From NCBI GenBank assembly GCA_030696085.1, contig JAUYNL010000075.1, positions 1 to 45,694 on the forward strand: a stretch of 45,694 bases of DNA, in the 5' to 3' direction. Each line of letters opens with the position of its first letter. Positions within the stretch are counted from its first letter, which is position 1. This document shows, piece after piece, positions 25,550 to 34,103 of this stretch. A model generated the notes under the pieces. It ran no database searches and was not told the DNA's origin. It was given only the letters and a program-made list of their open reading frames with translations. The DNA is from Luteolibacter sp. (GTDB lineage Bacteria; Verrucomicrobiota; Verrucomicrobiia; Verrucomicrobiales; Akkermansiaceae). Position numbers and translations under genes: made by a program.

Positions 25550-26347
25550 TCAAGCCAGCGTCTCGCTCCGGCGGCGGCGTTTCTCGAATAACTGGGTCTC
25601 GCGATACCCCGCACGCTTCGCAAGTGCGATGGCCTGCGGGAAATCCCGTGAAATTTCCTGCGGCGCGTGCGCATCGGATGAAATCACCAGAGGCACGCCT
25701 GCGGAACACGCCAGCTCCAGAAACCCAAGCGCCGGATAGGATTCCGCACAAGGTTTGTGCCAACCTGCGGTGTTCAACTCGATCACGCAACCGGAAGCGG
25801 CGATGGCATCCACCACTGGTTCATAATAGCGGGTAAGATCGCCCGGCGGACGATGCGCGAATTTTTTTACCAGGTCCGGATGGCCGAGGATATCGAACAA
25901 GCCGCTCTCCGCCATTTTCGCATAGGTTTTCCAATAATGGGTCCAGACCGCATCCACATCGCTCTCCGCCCAACGTCCGAGCCATTTCGGGTTATCGAAA
26001 TCCCAGTCGCCCAGATAGTGGACGGAGCCGATCAGATAGTCCCATTCGCAACGCGAGGAAAGGTCCGCAATCCACGCTTCGCAGCCCTCCAGCCAGTCGC
26101 ACTCCAGGCCGGCGCGGATGGGAATCCGGCCCGCAGCGCGCGAACGCGCCCGCGCGATCCATTCGAAATAAGCGGGCAGTTCCGCCTCCATCATCCGCCA
26201 GTCATCAAATGGCTCTGGCCGCTGCGGAGCGTGATCGGAAATCCCGTATTCCGTGAGGCCCGCGGCAAGCGCGGCATCCACGAAGGATTCGGGCTCACCC
26301 CCGGCATGGCGGCAGAGCGGCGTGTGCGTGTGATAATCGGCTGGCAT
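25550..26347 (-). CDS. PHP-family histidinol-phosphatase
   Basis: This 265-residue metal-dependent phosphoesterase of the PHP fold is most like the HisJ/HisK type, which removes phosphate from histidinol phosphate. Metal ligands are visible in order: DYHTHTPLCRHAGG (2-15), GISDHAPQ, a Glu in LECDWLEG, and DYLIGSVHYLGDWDF. LGHPDLVKKF, ELNTAG and SDAHAP complete the set. The start at ATG 26347 was chosen because the HTHT motif must be near the N-terminus. It is divergent from the phosphate acetyltransferase gene with an 80-base gap. Other PHP hydrolases share this layout, so the substrate is likely but not certain. Confidence 0.85.
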   Translation of the reverse strand: MPADYHTHTPLCRHAGGEPESFVDAALAAGLTEYGISDHAPQRPEPFDDWRMMEAELPAYFEWIARARSRAAGRIPIRAGLECDWLEGCEAWIADLSSRCEWDYLIGSVHYLGDWDFDNPKWLGRWAESDVDAVWTHYWKTYAKMAESGLFDILGHPDLVKKFAHRPPGDLTRYYEPVVDAIAASGCVIELNTAGWHKPCAESYPALGFLELACSAGVPLVISSDAHAPQEISRDFPQAIALAKRAGYRETQLFEKRRRRSETLA

Positions 26348-26427
26348 GAAACTCGAATCGGAATCGGGTTGAATGGACGCTTGAAGGCATACTAGAGTCC
26401 CGCCGCGGTGCAAGCACCGCCAAGTCC

Positions 26428-27501
26428 ATGTCCGATTTTCCTTCAGAGCCGAACTCCGGCAATAATGTCGTCCGCCACCTGCTTGATCAATTGCGCCGAC
26501 ACCCGAAACGCGTCGTATTCACCGAAGGCGAGGACATCCGCGTCATCAAGGCCGCCGCCCGCCTCGTCAAGGAGGAGGTCGTCGCACCCATCCTGCTGGG
26601 CAATCGCGAGCGCATCCGCTTCCTCGCCGCCGAACATGGCGTGCCGTTGAAATTCATCCACATCATCGATCCGCCGCTGGCATCCGACTTCGGCTTGTTC
26701 TGCCAGCGGGTCGAAAACATGGCCCGCTATCGCACGCTGCAAATAGGAAATGCCGGGGAAATTGTGGCAAAGCCCCAGTATTTCGGAGCCCTCATGGTGC
26801 AATATGGCCAGGCCGATGCCATCGTGGGTGGCAATCAGGCGATGCCCTCCGCGTTTTTCCGGGCACTGCTCCACACCATCAAGCCTCTGCCCACCGTCCC
26901 GAAAATCTTCGGCGTTTCCATCCTCATCGGGCCTCATCTCCAGAATCTCGGCGGCTCCGGCATCCTGTTGCTCGCGGATTCCGCGCTGATCCCGAATCCC
27001 GACGTCCCCGAACTCGCCGCCATCGCCATCGAAACGGGCAAGCTGGCACACCATTTCCTCGGTCGCAAACCGCTGGTGGCCATGCTCAGCCACTCGACCA
27101 AGGGCAGCGCCGGCACACCCGATGCCCAGCGCATGGCCGCCGCCGCATCCCTCGCCAAGGCCGAAGTGTTGAAAAACTTCCTCGATATCGAAATCGAAGG
27201 CGAGCTTCAGGCCGATGTCGCGCTCGACCCCGCAGTCGCCGAAATCAAACTCCCAGCTGCCGAAGTGCGCCCCACCGCCGATGTCCTGGTTTTTCCCAAC
27301 CTGGATGCCGCCCACATCGCGCTCAAACTGCTCCAGCATGTCGCCGGGGCGCAAACTTACGGCCAGATCATCCAGGGATTGTCGCGCCCTGCCGCCCAAA
27401 TCCCGCGCACGTCCACCGTGGAGACGATTTTCGGCACCGCCGCCGCCATTGCCGTGGAGGCCATCAAGTTCCACCAACTCTATCCGGACGGCGAAGTCTA
27501 A
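26428..27501 (+). CDS. pta: Phosphate acetyltransferase
   Basis: This 357-residue cytoplasmic enzyme interconverts acetyl-CoA and acetyl phosphate. It starts with the family feature RVVFTEGEDIRVIKAAARLV. QADAIVGGNQAMPSAFFRALL, FGVSILIG, LLADSALIPNPD and MLSHSTKGSAGTPDAQRM follow, and a late DVLVFPNLDAAHIALKLLQ is typical of the PTA/PTB domain. No DRTGG regulatory domain is attached, so this is the short class. No acetate kinase gene is adjacent in this window. A phosphate butyryltransferase is the main alternative, but the SHSTKGSA motif favours Pta. Confidence 0.9.
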   Translation: MSDFPSEPNSGNNVVRHLLDQLRRHPKRVVFTEGEDIRVIKAAARLVKEEVVAPILLGNRERIRFLAAEHGVPLKFIHIIDPPLASDFGLFCQRVENMARYRTLQIGNAGEIVAKPQYFGALMVQYGQADAIVGGNQAMPSAFFRALLHTIKPLPTVPKIFGVSILIGPHLQNLGGSGILLLADSALIPNPDVPELAAIAIETGKLAHHFLGRKPLVAMLSHSTKGSAGTPDAQRMAAAASLAKAEVLKNFLDIEIEGELQADVALDPAVAEIKLPAAEVRPTADVLVFPNLDAAHIALKLLQHVAGAQTYGQIIQGLSRPAAQIPRTSTVETIFGTAAAIAVEAIKFHQLYPDGEV

Positions 27502-27566
27502 AGCTTCCTCATTGACGGATGGCAAAGCTGGCGGAGCATTCATGGCCAATCCCGCCCACACAAGCC

Positions 27567-28433
27567 ATGACCGATACGGATGAAGAAACCTCCAGCAATC
27601 TGGAGCAAATGGCGGAAATCGGGAATTACCCGACTCTTGATCAAGCCCACGAACACGGATTGGTGATTCTCGCAATGCGCCAGCCCTGCATGGTCACTCC
27701 TGCGGTGACTCCCGGTCAATACGCACTGCATGCGGAAGCAGCCGCCGCTCCCGAGATCGCCCGCGAACTGGATGCATACGAGAACGAAAGGGAAATCACC
27801 CGCCCCGCAGCGCCACTGGCTGGCGAAACATTCCGCCACGCTCCCGGATGGGGAGTCTACGGAATCTGGGTGCTCTGCCTGCTCACCGCTTTTTTCTGGC
27901 AGCAACAGGATCCATGGCTGGTCGAGCGGGCGGCCTCCTCCAGCATTGGCTTGATCGGCCACCGCGAGTGGTGGCGGCCATTCACCGGGCTCTTTCTCCA
28001 TGCCGATGCGCCCCACCTCATCGGCAACCTGCTGAGCGGCTTGTTTTTCAGCACGCTTGTCGCCCGCTCGATCGGCGCGTGGCGCGCCTGGGCGCTCATC
28101 CTCACCTGCGGAATGACCGGCAACGCACTCACATCGGCACTCACCTGGCCCGCATCCTTCACCTCCATCGGAGCCTCCACCGCCGTCTTCGGCGCGCTCG
28201 GCATCCTCTCCGGCCTCGGTTTTTCCTTCGTCCGGCGCCAGCGACTCCAGTTGCCATGGGCGAAAACCGCAGCCCCGCTGCTCGCCGGCATCATTCTGTT
28301 AGGCTGGCTGGGAGGCGGCTCCGAAAGCGGCAATACCGACGTGCTCGGCCATGTCTTCGGTTTCGGTTCCGGCCTCACCGCCGGCATCGTCATCGGCACC
28401 CTCAGCCCGGCCAATGCGGGCGCACGGGTTTAA
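27567..28433 (+). CDS. Rhomboid-family intramembrane serine protease
   Basis: This 288-residue inner-membrane protease has a roughly 90-residue cytoplasmic N-terminal part without a recognisable domain. Six predicted membrane segments then run from about residue 100. WWRPFTGLFLHADAPHLIGNLLSG holds the HxxxN element in the second helix. FTSIGASTAVFGALG holds the catalytic Ser (GASTA, equal to GxSx), and the partner His is in VLGHVFGFGSG. The start at 27567 was taken over an upstream Met at 27519 because the latter sits in a low-quality leader. It follows pta by 65 bases and is probably co-transcribed. Substrates of bacterial rhomboids are rarely known. Confidence 0.88.
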   Translation: MTDTDEETSSNLEQMAEIGNYPTLDQAHEHGLVILAMRQPCMVTPAVTPGQYALHAEAAAAPEIARELDAYENEREITRPAAPLAGETFRHAPGWGVYGIWVLCLLTAFFWQQQDPWLVERAASSSIGLIGHREWWRPFTGLFLHADAPHLIGNLLSGLFFSTLVARSIGAWRAWALILTCGMTGNALTSALTWPASFTSIGASTAVFGALGILSGLGFSFVRRQRLQLPWAKTAAPLLAGIILLGWLGGGSESGNTDVLGHVFGFGSGLTAGIVIGTLSPANAGARV

Positions 28434-28505
28434 CCCCAATGCCTTCAGGTGAAGATTTTCAAAAACGTAACTTGTCCTTTTAAAAAGCATGCATGTCCAG
28501 GAGGG

Positions 28506-29653
28506 ATGTCTTATAAAATTTGCGATTCCCGGGTCGATTTTGTTGGGAAATTTGAAAGTCTGTTCGGCCATGCGTTGGCGGGATTCGTGGAGCAACAGGA
28601 TCCTGGGCGTGGTCCGAAGCCGAAGCTCGGCGCACGGAACCTCGTGACCTCGCTGGTATATCATGTAATGAATGGCGCTGGCATTCTATCGCATCATGTC
28701 CATCAATTGCTGGGCGTGGACATCTAGGATAGCTCACTCTCGCAACGACGGCAGCGCATCGGGTTCGAACCGTTCGGCTGGCTCATGAAGAACGTCCTCC
28801 GGCCGCTGGCCGACCCAATTCTCGACGAGGGTTCGTTCTACAAAGGACTCCGCCTTTGCGGAATCGACGGGTCCCGGTGGAGCGTGACCAACACTCCACA
28901 GATTCTTGGCGCGATGACCAAGGCCACGAGCCGGAGATTCTACGCGGCATTCGCCAAAGTTCAAATGTGCGTGTTGGTGGTGTCTCGGCATCCACAATCC
29001 TCTTGCGGCCGCAGTGGGCCTGAAAGACGAGGGCGAATGAGTTCTGGCGGAAGAACTTCTCGAATCCTTGCCGGAGTTCTCCCTGCTCATTGTCGACCGC
29101 CTATACGGCTGCGGGAAATATGTCCGTGAACTCATCGAGGCGTGTCTGAAGTGCTCGAGCCAGCTGCTGGCCCGGGCGCGTAGCAACGTCAGGAGCCACC
29201 ATACAAAGACGCTGCGGGACGGCTCTTGCCTGGTGACCATCCGCCCGCCGGACGCGAAGACGGCCATCACTGTCAGGGAGATCAGGGGGCGATGTGCTTC
29301 ACAGCCACACACCAGAAACCGCCGCACAGGAAGTCGCCGCCCTATTGATGGCATCCGGCCTCGTGGCCGAGCAGCGATTGGCCGCAGCACGCGATGGCGA
29401 CCTCAATCCACTCAACATCAGTTTCGTCAAAACCCTTGAGAGCATGAAATCCCTCTGGATGATCCTCGCCGCCGCGGGTAGTCTGCTAGATGGTCATACG
29501 GCCAAAGCGATCTTCGATCGTGTCAGGGACTCGATCATCAGGCAAGCCACTCCCCCAAGGCGAAAACGAACCTGCCCGCGCAAGGTGCGGCAACCGGCAA
29601 GCAGTTGGCCGCGACTTATCACTAATGACTCTCACGAAGGAGATTATGAATAA
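28506..29653 (+). pseudogene. Decayed IS4-family transposase
   Basis: The N-terminal piece (28506-28724) encodes LVYHVMNGAGILSHHVHQLL and is interrupted by TAG at 28725. It continues in the same frame as DSSLSQRRQRIGFEPFGWL, then GSFYKGLRLCGIDGSRWS with the first catalytic Asp. A shift near 28978 leads into LGIHNPLAAAVGLKDEGE, a TGA, and then LLIVDRLYGCGKYVREL with the second catalytic Asp. The C-terminal piece lies in another frame from 29294, with the typical ending RRKRTCPRKVRQPASSWPR. At least one nonsense codon, two shifts and an internal loss near 29290 show that it is inactive. Its end at 29653 touches the truncated glucosidase, so insertion and deletion happened there. Inverted repeats could not be fixed by eye. 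Confidence 0.88.
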
Positions 29654-29979
29654 CATTCCTTCACATCCTCGCCGTGATTGCCTTCGTTTCCGCCGAGGCC
29701 GAAAAGGCGTTCCTTGAGGATCGGATCGCGACCGTTCCAAAGGGCGGGTGCGAAGCAGAGCAGGCATTCGCAGTCAGTCCATCCCTGGAGTCCGTCCCCG
29801 CCCCAGCGGTAGGCGCGGCGGCGGCATTGATCATGGGAAAAATTCGCCCAGGAATTTCCGTGGTCGGAATAATCCTCGCGCACGGTACCCCACAGACGCT
29901 CGAACAGAAAGGGACCCCAGCGCCGCCAGTTGGCGGAGCGTTTACCGGATTCCCCCAGGTGGCGGTGTTCCCCGGTCAT
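29644..29979 (-). pseudogene. Truncated glucosidase N-terminus (MGH1/GH63-like)
   Basis: ATG 29979 starts a frame with [20 protein letters not shown], then [20 protein letters not shown] and [20 protein letters not shown] before an early stop. This is the conserved N-terminus of the large bacterial glucosidases with a (alpha/alpha)6 MGH1-like domain, normally about 850-900 residues; only 111 remain. The frame is lost at GEDVKE, where intact relatives continue with a Tyr-rich stretch, exactly at the IS4 transposase end. The missing 3' part is not present on the other side of the transposase. It stands 68 bases after the GH13 amylase gene on the same strand and was probably the third gene of the glucan operon. 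Confidence 0.82.
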
Positions 29980-30047
29980 TCGGCCGTGATCAAAGCACGA
30001 TGTGTGCGGAATCCGGGATGAATTTTCGCAAGCCCTGGATCACTATA

Positions 30048-33000
30048 TCAGGGCTCCACGCGGACCCGGTAGAAACGCCGTGGCTCCCCTGCCCCACCGG
30101 GGTGCTGGAGCACGGTGGATGGACCCGTAGCCACTTCCTCCGAACCCTCCACATCGCTCCATGAATCCGAGGCAAGGGAGATGCTGGTTTGGAGCCGGTA
30201 GGTTTTCCCGGCCACGGTGGCGGCGGTTACGTTCACATCGTTGCCGGAGATGGCGACGGCCGTGGCTTTGAACACCGAACTGGCGGATAGAGGATCGGTT
30301 CCGGCGATGTGTTCGGCGGCGTTGTTCTGGCCGTCGCCATCACGATCGGCAGCGGGATCGAGCAATTCGATGGCGGCGCTCGACGAGCTGTAAGGCCCAT
30401 AAATCCCGGCGTTGTTGATCTGCTGGACACGAGCGTAAACCACGCTACCGAAGGGTCGGCCGGTTAACGTCTTACTGGTGGCGCTGATGGCGGCGTTGAA
30501 CAGATCAAAGCCCTCCGGCATGGTGCCGATTTGCAGATAGTATCCGGAAACGCCGCCATCGGGATCTTCCGTGGCTGACCAGGAAAAGGTGACGCTGTCG
30601 CCGATGGCGTATGCATAGAGATTGGGGCCCGCGGGAATTGTAGGGGACGGCGGCTGCGTGACATCATATAACTTGAGGAACTGAACCTCGTAAGGCGCGG
30701 ATGACCATGCGCCCGACGTGGCGGGCAGCGGGTTGAGCGCGACGTATGAACCGGTGTCCAGCAGGCTGCCGCCGGGAATGCCGCTGGCCGGTCCCGCATC
30801 CTGATCGGGCCAGAGCCAGTAATCGCGCCGGTTGGGATCGATCTTGGTGTAGGCGGCGATGTTCTTCACGTTGTAAACGCGGCCGGGCTTGATGCCGAAC
30901 AGGTTCGATCCGTTGGCCGTGACATCGAGGTTGAATGTGTCCGAAGGTCCCTGCTCGGTCCGCAGGTTCGCATAAGCAAACACCACGTCGGTGAGGTTGG
31001 GCGAGGTGTTGGGTTGTTCGTATTTGGCAACCGCCCAGATTTCATTCTTCGGCTGGCCGTCGGACTTTCGGTTGAGGTAATAGCGGTTGTTGCTCCGCAG
31101 CGCGGGCGAGAAGCGGCGCGCCTGGCCGACGGCGGAGAAGGCATCCCAGAGGAACTCCTCGCCATAGGGGCTGCCCGCGCCGCCTTGTTCGACGGGCACG
31201 CGTTTCAACCAACCGGGCTTCATCGAGTTGAACTTTTTAAAGTGGGCCACCTGCTTGCCGAAGTTGGTCTCGTAGAAACTGAATCCGCTGAGGCGGGAGA
31301 CGCCGAGTTCCTGGCCCATGAATACCATAGGCGCGCCATCGACCGTGGAGCAGACGTTGTAGCGCATGAGGGCGTGCCAGATGTTTCCGTAGTTCTCCTC
31401 GTCATGGGAGGTGTTGTTCAGGAGCACGAGTCCCTGGCCGTAGGCGTTGCGCCGGCCATCGAAGATCGAGCGGTAGTCGGTGTTGTTACCGGCTGATAGA
31501 AGCGGAAAGACGATATTCTCGTTGAGGATGTCGAAATGGCGGTTCGAGCGATAGGTGACCGCTCCGCCATCGAGGGACTCGGCCATCATGACGAAGTTCC
31601 ATTTGTGCGAGCGTGCATTGTTGATGATGTATTCCCATGCCTGCGGCGGGAGGCCCTGGCCGAAGTCGCAGCGCAGGCCGTCGATGCCGTGCTTGTCCCA
31701 GGCGTAGCGCTGCGCGGTGGAAAGTCCGGGTTCGGTGGCGCTGTTGCGGTTTTCTCCTGCGGGCCGGGTTTTCTCCAGCCAGTGGATGGCGTAGCGCGAG
31801 AAGTATTTCCACACCTGCCGGGTGACGTTTCGCGGCTGGGTGTTAGAGACTCCCTGATGGAAGTCGGTGGCGGAGAAATTGGCGTCATCGTAATAGAAGC
31901 GGTCACCCTCGTTGATGAAGTTGCCGTTGTCCACCGGGTTCTGACTGACAAGCGCGTCGTAGCGGCCGAAATAGACGTCCTTCACGTCGTTCCACTTGCC
32001 GAAGTCACCTCGGTCGGGCGCGACGGCCGGACCTTCGCCCGGGGCGGGTGTGGCGCGCTGGGCATAATCGCCGGTGCGGCTGAAGAAGCGCGTGTCATAA
32101 GCGCGGATCTCGGTCGCGGGTGTCAGCGCTTCACCATAGCGCTCGAAGAGCGTGCAATCCGGGCCGAACTCGACATCGAAACCGGTATGATTGAATGGAG
32201 CGTCGAGCATGATGCCCAGCCCTTTGACATCAGAGGCGCCCACGAATGCCTGGAACGACTCCATGCCCTTCTGGCGGGCGGTGGCGCCATTGATGCCGCC
32301 CGGCTCGGTGTTGGTGAAGTTCGCGCTCATCCATGGATTGATCTCGAAAAAATTCTTCACGGCATAGGGGCTGCCGGGATTGTAGGGCTGGCTGGTTGCG
32401 GGATCGATCTCGCGGCCATCCACCGCGGGCGGATGGATCGGCTGGAACCAAAGCCAGTTCACACCAAGGCCTGTCAGGTAATCGAGGTTGAAGCCGCGGC
32501 CGTCGGCGGTGTGGAGCGCATTGGGCGCGTCGAAGAGATCCTCGAAGGTGCTGCGTTCGATGAAGCCGCCGATGCCGTCGGGTGAATTGCTGTCCGCCTC
32601 GATGGTGAGGGTGTTGATTTCATAAACCGAAATGTCGCGGGCATCGATGGGAGAGACCGTAATAGCGTGGTCGCGGCGGTTGGCGGCTGGATTGGTGAAC
32701 CAGCGCCAGGCGGGATCGCCATCCACCTTCCAACGCGCGGTGGCCCGGTAGGCACCGGTTTTCGAGGCAGGCAGAACGAGTGTGTAATTACCAAGAACGG
32801 GCGTGCCCATCGGGTGGCTGCGGTAATAATAGTCCGCACCGGAGCCGATGATGCCCTCGGTTTGGTTGAACTCCATGCCGTCGTCGATGCCGTTGCTGTT
32901 CTTGTCGGTGGTGGCGAGATCGCGCTGGTTCAGGTTGGTGACCAGTTCGACCACGGTGGCGGTCTCGCCGGGGTTGAAGGTGAAGGTGACGGATTCCGAG

Positions 33001-34022
33001 CCGCCGGCGATTTCATCGACGAAGAGTTTGGTGGTGGTGTAGTTCGCGTTGAGCGTGCCGTTCCCCTGCGAGCTGACGGTGAATGAAGGATCGCCGAGAG
33101 TGCCATTGGTGAACGAGAAAACGGTTCCCGGAATGCCCGCCTGATAGTCTGCGAATTTTTCCTCATCGTTATCGGTGTGCCAGAATCCGATCTTGTATTT
33201 GATGGTGGCGCCAAGCGGGAGGTTTTCCAACAGATCGGTCGCAGTGGCCACCCACCACATCGGAGTGCCTGCGACGCTCTGGCCGCCCTGGTTGTTGCTC
33301 TCCGGATGGGAGTATGCAAAGGGTGCGACCTGCGTGCTACCGGTGCCGCTTCCGAGGGAACCGCTTGGAATGCTGCCGTCGGTGGTGAAATAGACCGCGC
33401 CGCTGTCAGCCCAGCGCGTGGACTGATCGTTCGGATCGCCGATGTAGCCGACCTTGGACCAGAACTGCACGCTGAAACCATTGGTCACGCGGTTGTTCGA
33501 ATGGAAAACCCAGGCCGGACGATTGCGCACCGTGAAGGGATTGGCCGAGGCGGTTCCGTTATTATTGGTGACCAGCGCTCCTCCCTGGTCGCCGCCGCCG
33601 TAGATGTAGGAGTTTTCCGCGCCGGAGTCGAAGGTGAGGTAAATGTAATACTCAATCACCTTGTTGGCGGTGACGTTGGCGAGGGTGATGTCCCCATACC
33701 AGAATTGGTCGTTGCCGTCATTGGCATGAAAGGCAAGCGGCACTTCATTCCATGCCCCTTGATCGGAGGATTTATAGAAGAGAGCGCCGCCGGTTTGATT
33801 GTAGGTTTCAGGGTTGTTCAACTTCTGCAACCCGGAATAAACGCGCACGGTGCCGGTGTTGCCGAATTCGACGCGCGGGCTGCGCATGGTGGGAGTGGTG
33901 CCGCCGTCGCCACTGACGATCAAGTTGTCAGGGACATGCCACGCGTTCGGGAGCACGGCATGCGCTTTGCCGGCAATGAGCGGCAGCAGGATGGAAATGA
34001 GGAACAGGCGAAGCGACTTCAT
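30048..34022 (-). CDS. Secreted GH13 alpha-amylase-family protein
   Basis: This 1324-residue protein acts outside the cytoplasm on alpha-glucans. A signal peptide (MKSLRLFLISILLPLIAG, ending AHA) leads into a roughly 450-residue N-terminal part with repeated beta modules. One, around 190-300, has VYFTTDGSIPSGSLGSG and LGATIKYKIGFWH. The GH13 barrel is recognised by region I LDAPFNHTGFD (about 606), region II DGLRCDFGQG with the nucleophile Asp (about 784), region III MMAESLDGG with the acid/base Glu (about 812) and region IV NTSHDEENYG (about 872). The C-terminus has a fibronectin-like SVTFSWSATEDPDGG module and ends in the FYRVRVEP style. Start at ATG 34022; upstream frame to 34091 lacks a signal peptide. 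It follows the giant amylase by 81 bases and is probably co-transcribed. Confidence 0.88.
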   Translation of the reverse strand: MKSLRLFLISILLPLIAGKAHAVLPNAWHVPDNLIVSGDGGTTPTMRSPRVEFGNTGTVRVYSGLQKLNNPETYNQTGGALFYKSSDQGAWNEVPLAFHANDGNDQFWYGDITLANVTANKVIEYYIYLTFDSGAENSYIYGGGDQGGALVTNNNGTASANPFTVRNRPAWVFHSNNRVTNGFSVQFWSKVGYIGDPNDQSTRWADSGAVYFTTDGSIPSGSLGSGTGSTQVAPFAYSHPESNNQGGQSVAGTPMWWVATATDLLENLPLGATIKYKIGFWHTDNDEEKFADYQAGIPGTVFSFTNGTLGDPSFTVSSQGNGTLNANYTTTKLFVDEIAGGSESVTFTFNPGETATVVELVTNLNQRDLATTDKNSNGIDDGMEFNQTEGIIGSGADYYYRSHPMGTPVLGNYTLVLPASKTGAYRATARWKVDGDPAWRWFTNPAANRRDHAITVSPIDARDISVYEINTLTIEADSNSPDGIGGFIERSTFEDLFDAPNALHTADGRGFNLDYLTGLGVNWLWFQPIHPPAVDGREIDPATSQPYNPGSPYAVKNFFEINPWMSANFTNTEPGGINGATARQKGMESFQAFVGASDVKGLGIMLDAPFNHTGFDVEFGPDCTLFERYGEALTPATEIRAYDTRFFSRTGDYAQRATPAPGEGPAVAPDRGDFGKWNDVKDVYFGRYDALVSQNPVDNGNFINEGDRFYYDDANFSATDFHQGVSNTQPRNVTRQVWKYFSRYAIHWLEKTRPAGENRNSATEPGLSTAQRYAWDKHGIDGLRCDFGQGLPPQAWEYIINNARSHKWNFVMMAESLDGGAVTYRSNRHFDILNENIVFPLLSAGNNTDYRSIFDGRRNAYGQGLVLLNNTSHDEENYGNIWHALMRYNVCSTVDGAPMVFMGQELGVSRLSGFSFYETNFGKQVAHFKKFNSMKPGWLKRVPVEQGGAGSPYGEEFLWDAFSAVGQARRFSPALRSNNRYYLNRKSDGQPKNEIWAVAKYEQPNTSPNLTDVVFAYANLRTEQGPSDTFNLDVTANGSNLFGIKPGRVYNVKNIAAYTKIDPNRRDYWLWPDQDAGPASGIPGGSLLDTGSYVALNPLPATSGAWSSAPYEVQFLKLYDVTQPPSPTIPAGPNLYAYAIGDSVTFSWSATEDPDGGVSGYYLQIGTMPEGFDLFNAAISATSKTLTGRPFGSVVYARVQQINNAGIYGPYSSSSAAIELLDPAADRDGDGQNNAAEHIAGTDPLSASSVFKATAVAISGNDVNVTAATVAGKTYRLQTSISLASDSWSDVEGSEEVATGPSTVLQHPGGAGEPRRFYRVRVEP

Positions 34023-34103
34023 GGTGATGGAAGCGTGCGGTGTGGTGAGTCTGAGTTCACGCCTCAGCGTACTCAATCTTGGTCGAAACATCGGTTGGAG
34101 TCT

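Noticed and set aside
26443..27675. 410-residue minus-strand open frame over pta
   Set aside because: It is antisense to a clear phosphate acetyltransferase; its composition is typical of an antisense shadow.
28734..29390. 218-residue minus-strand open frame over the IS4 transposase
   Set aside because: The plus strand has clear, though broken, IS4 transposase motifs including both early catalytic Asp regions.
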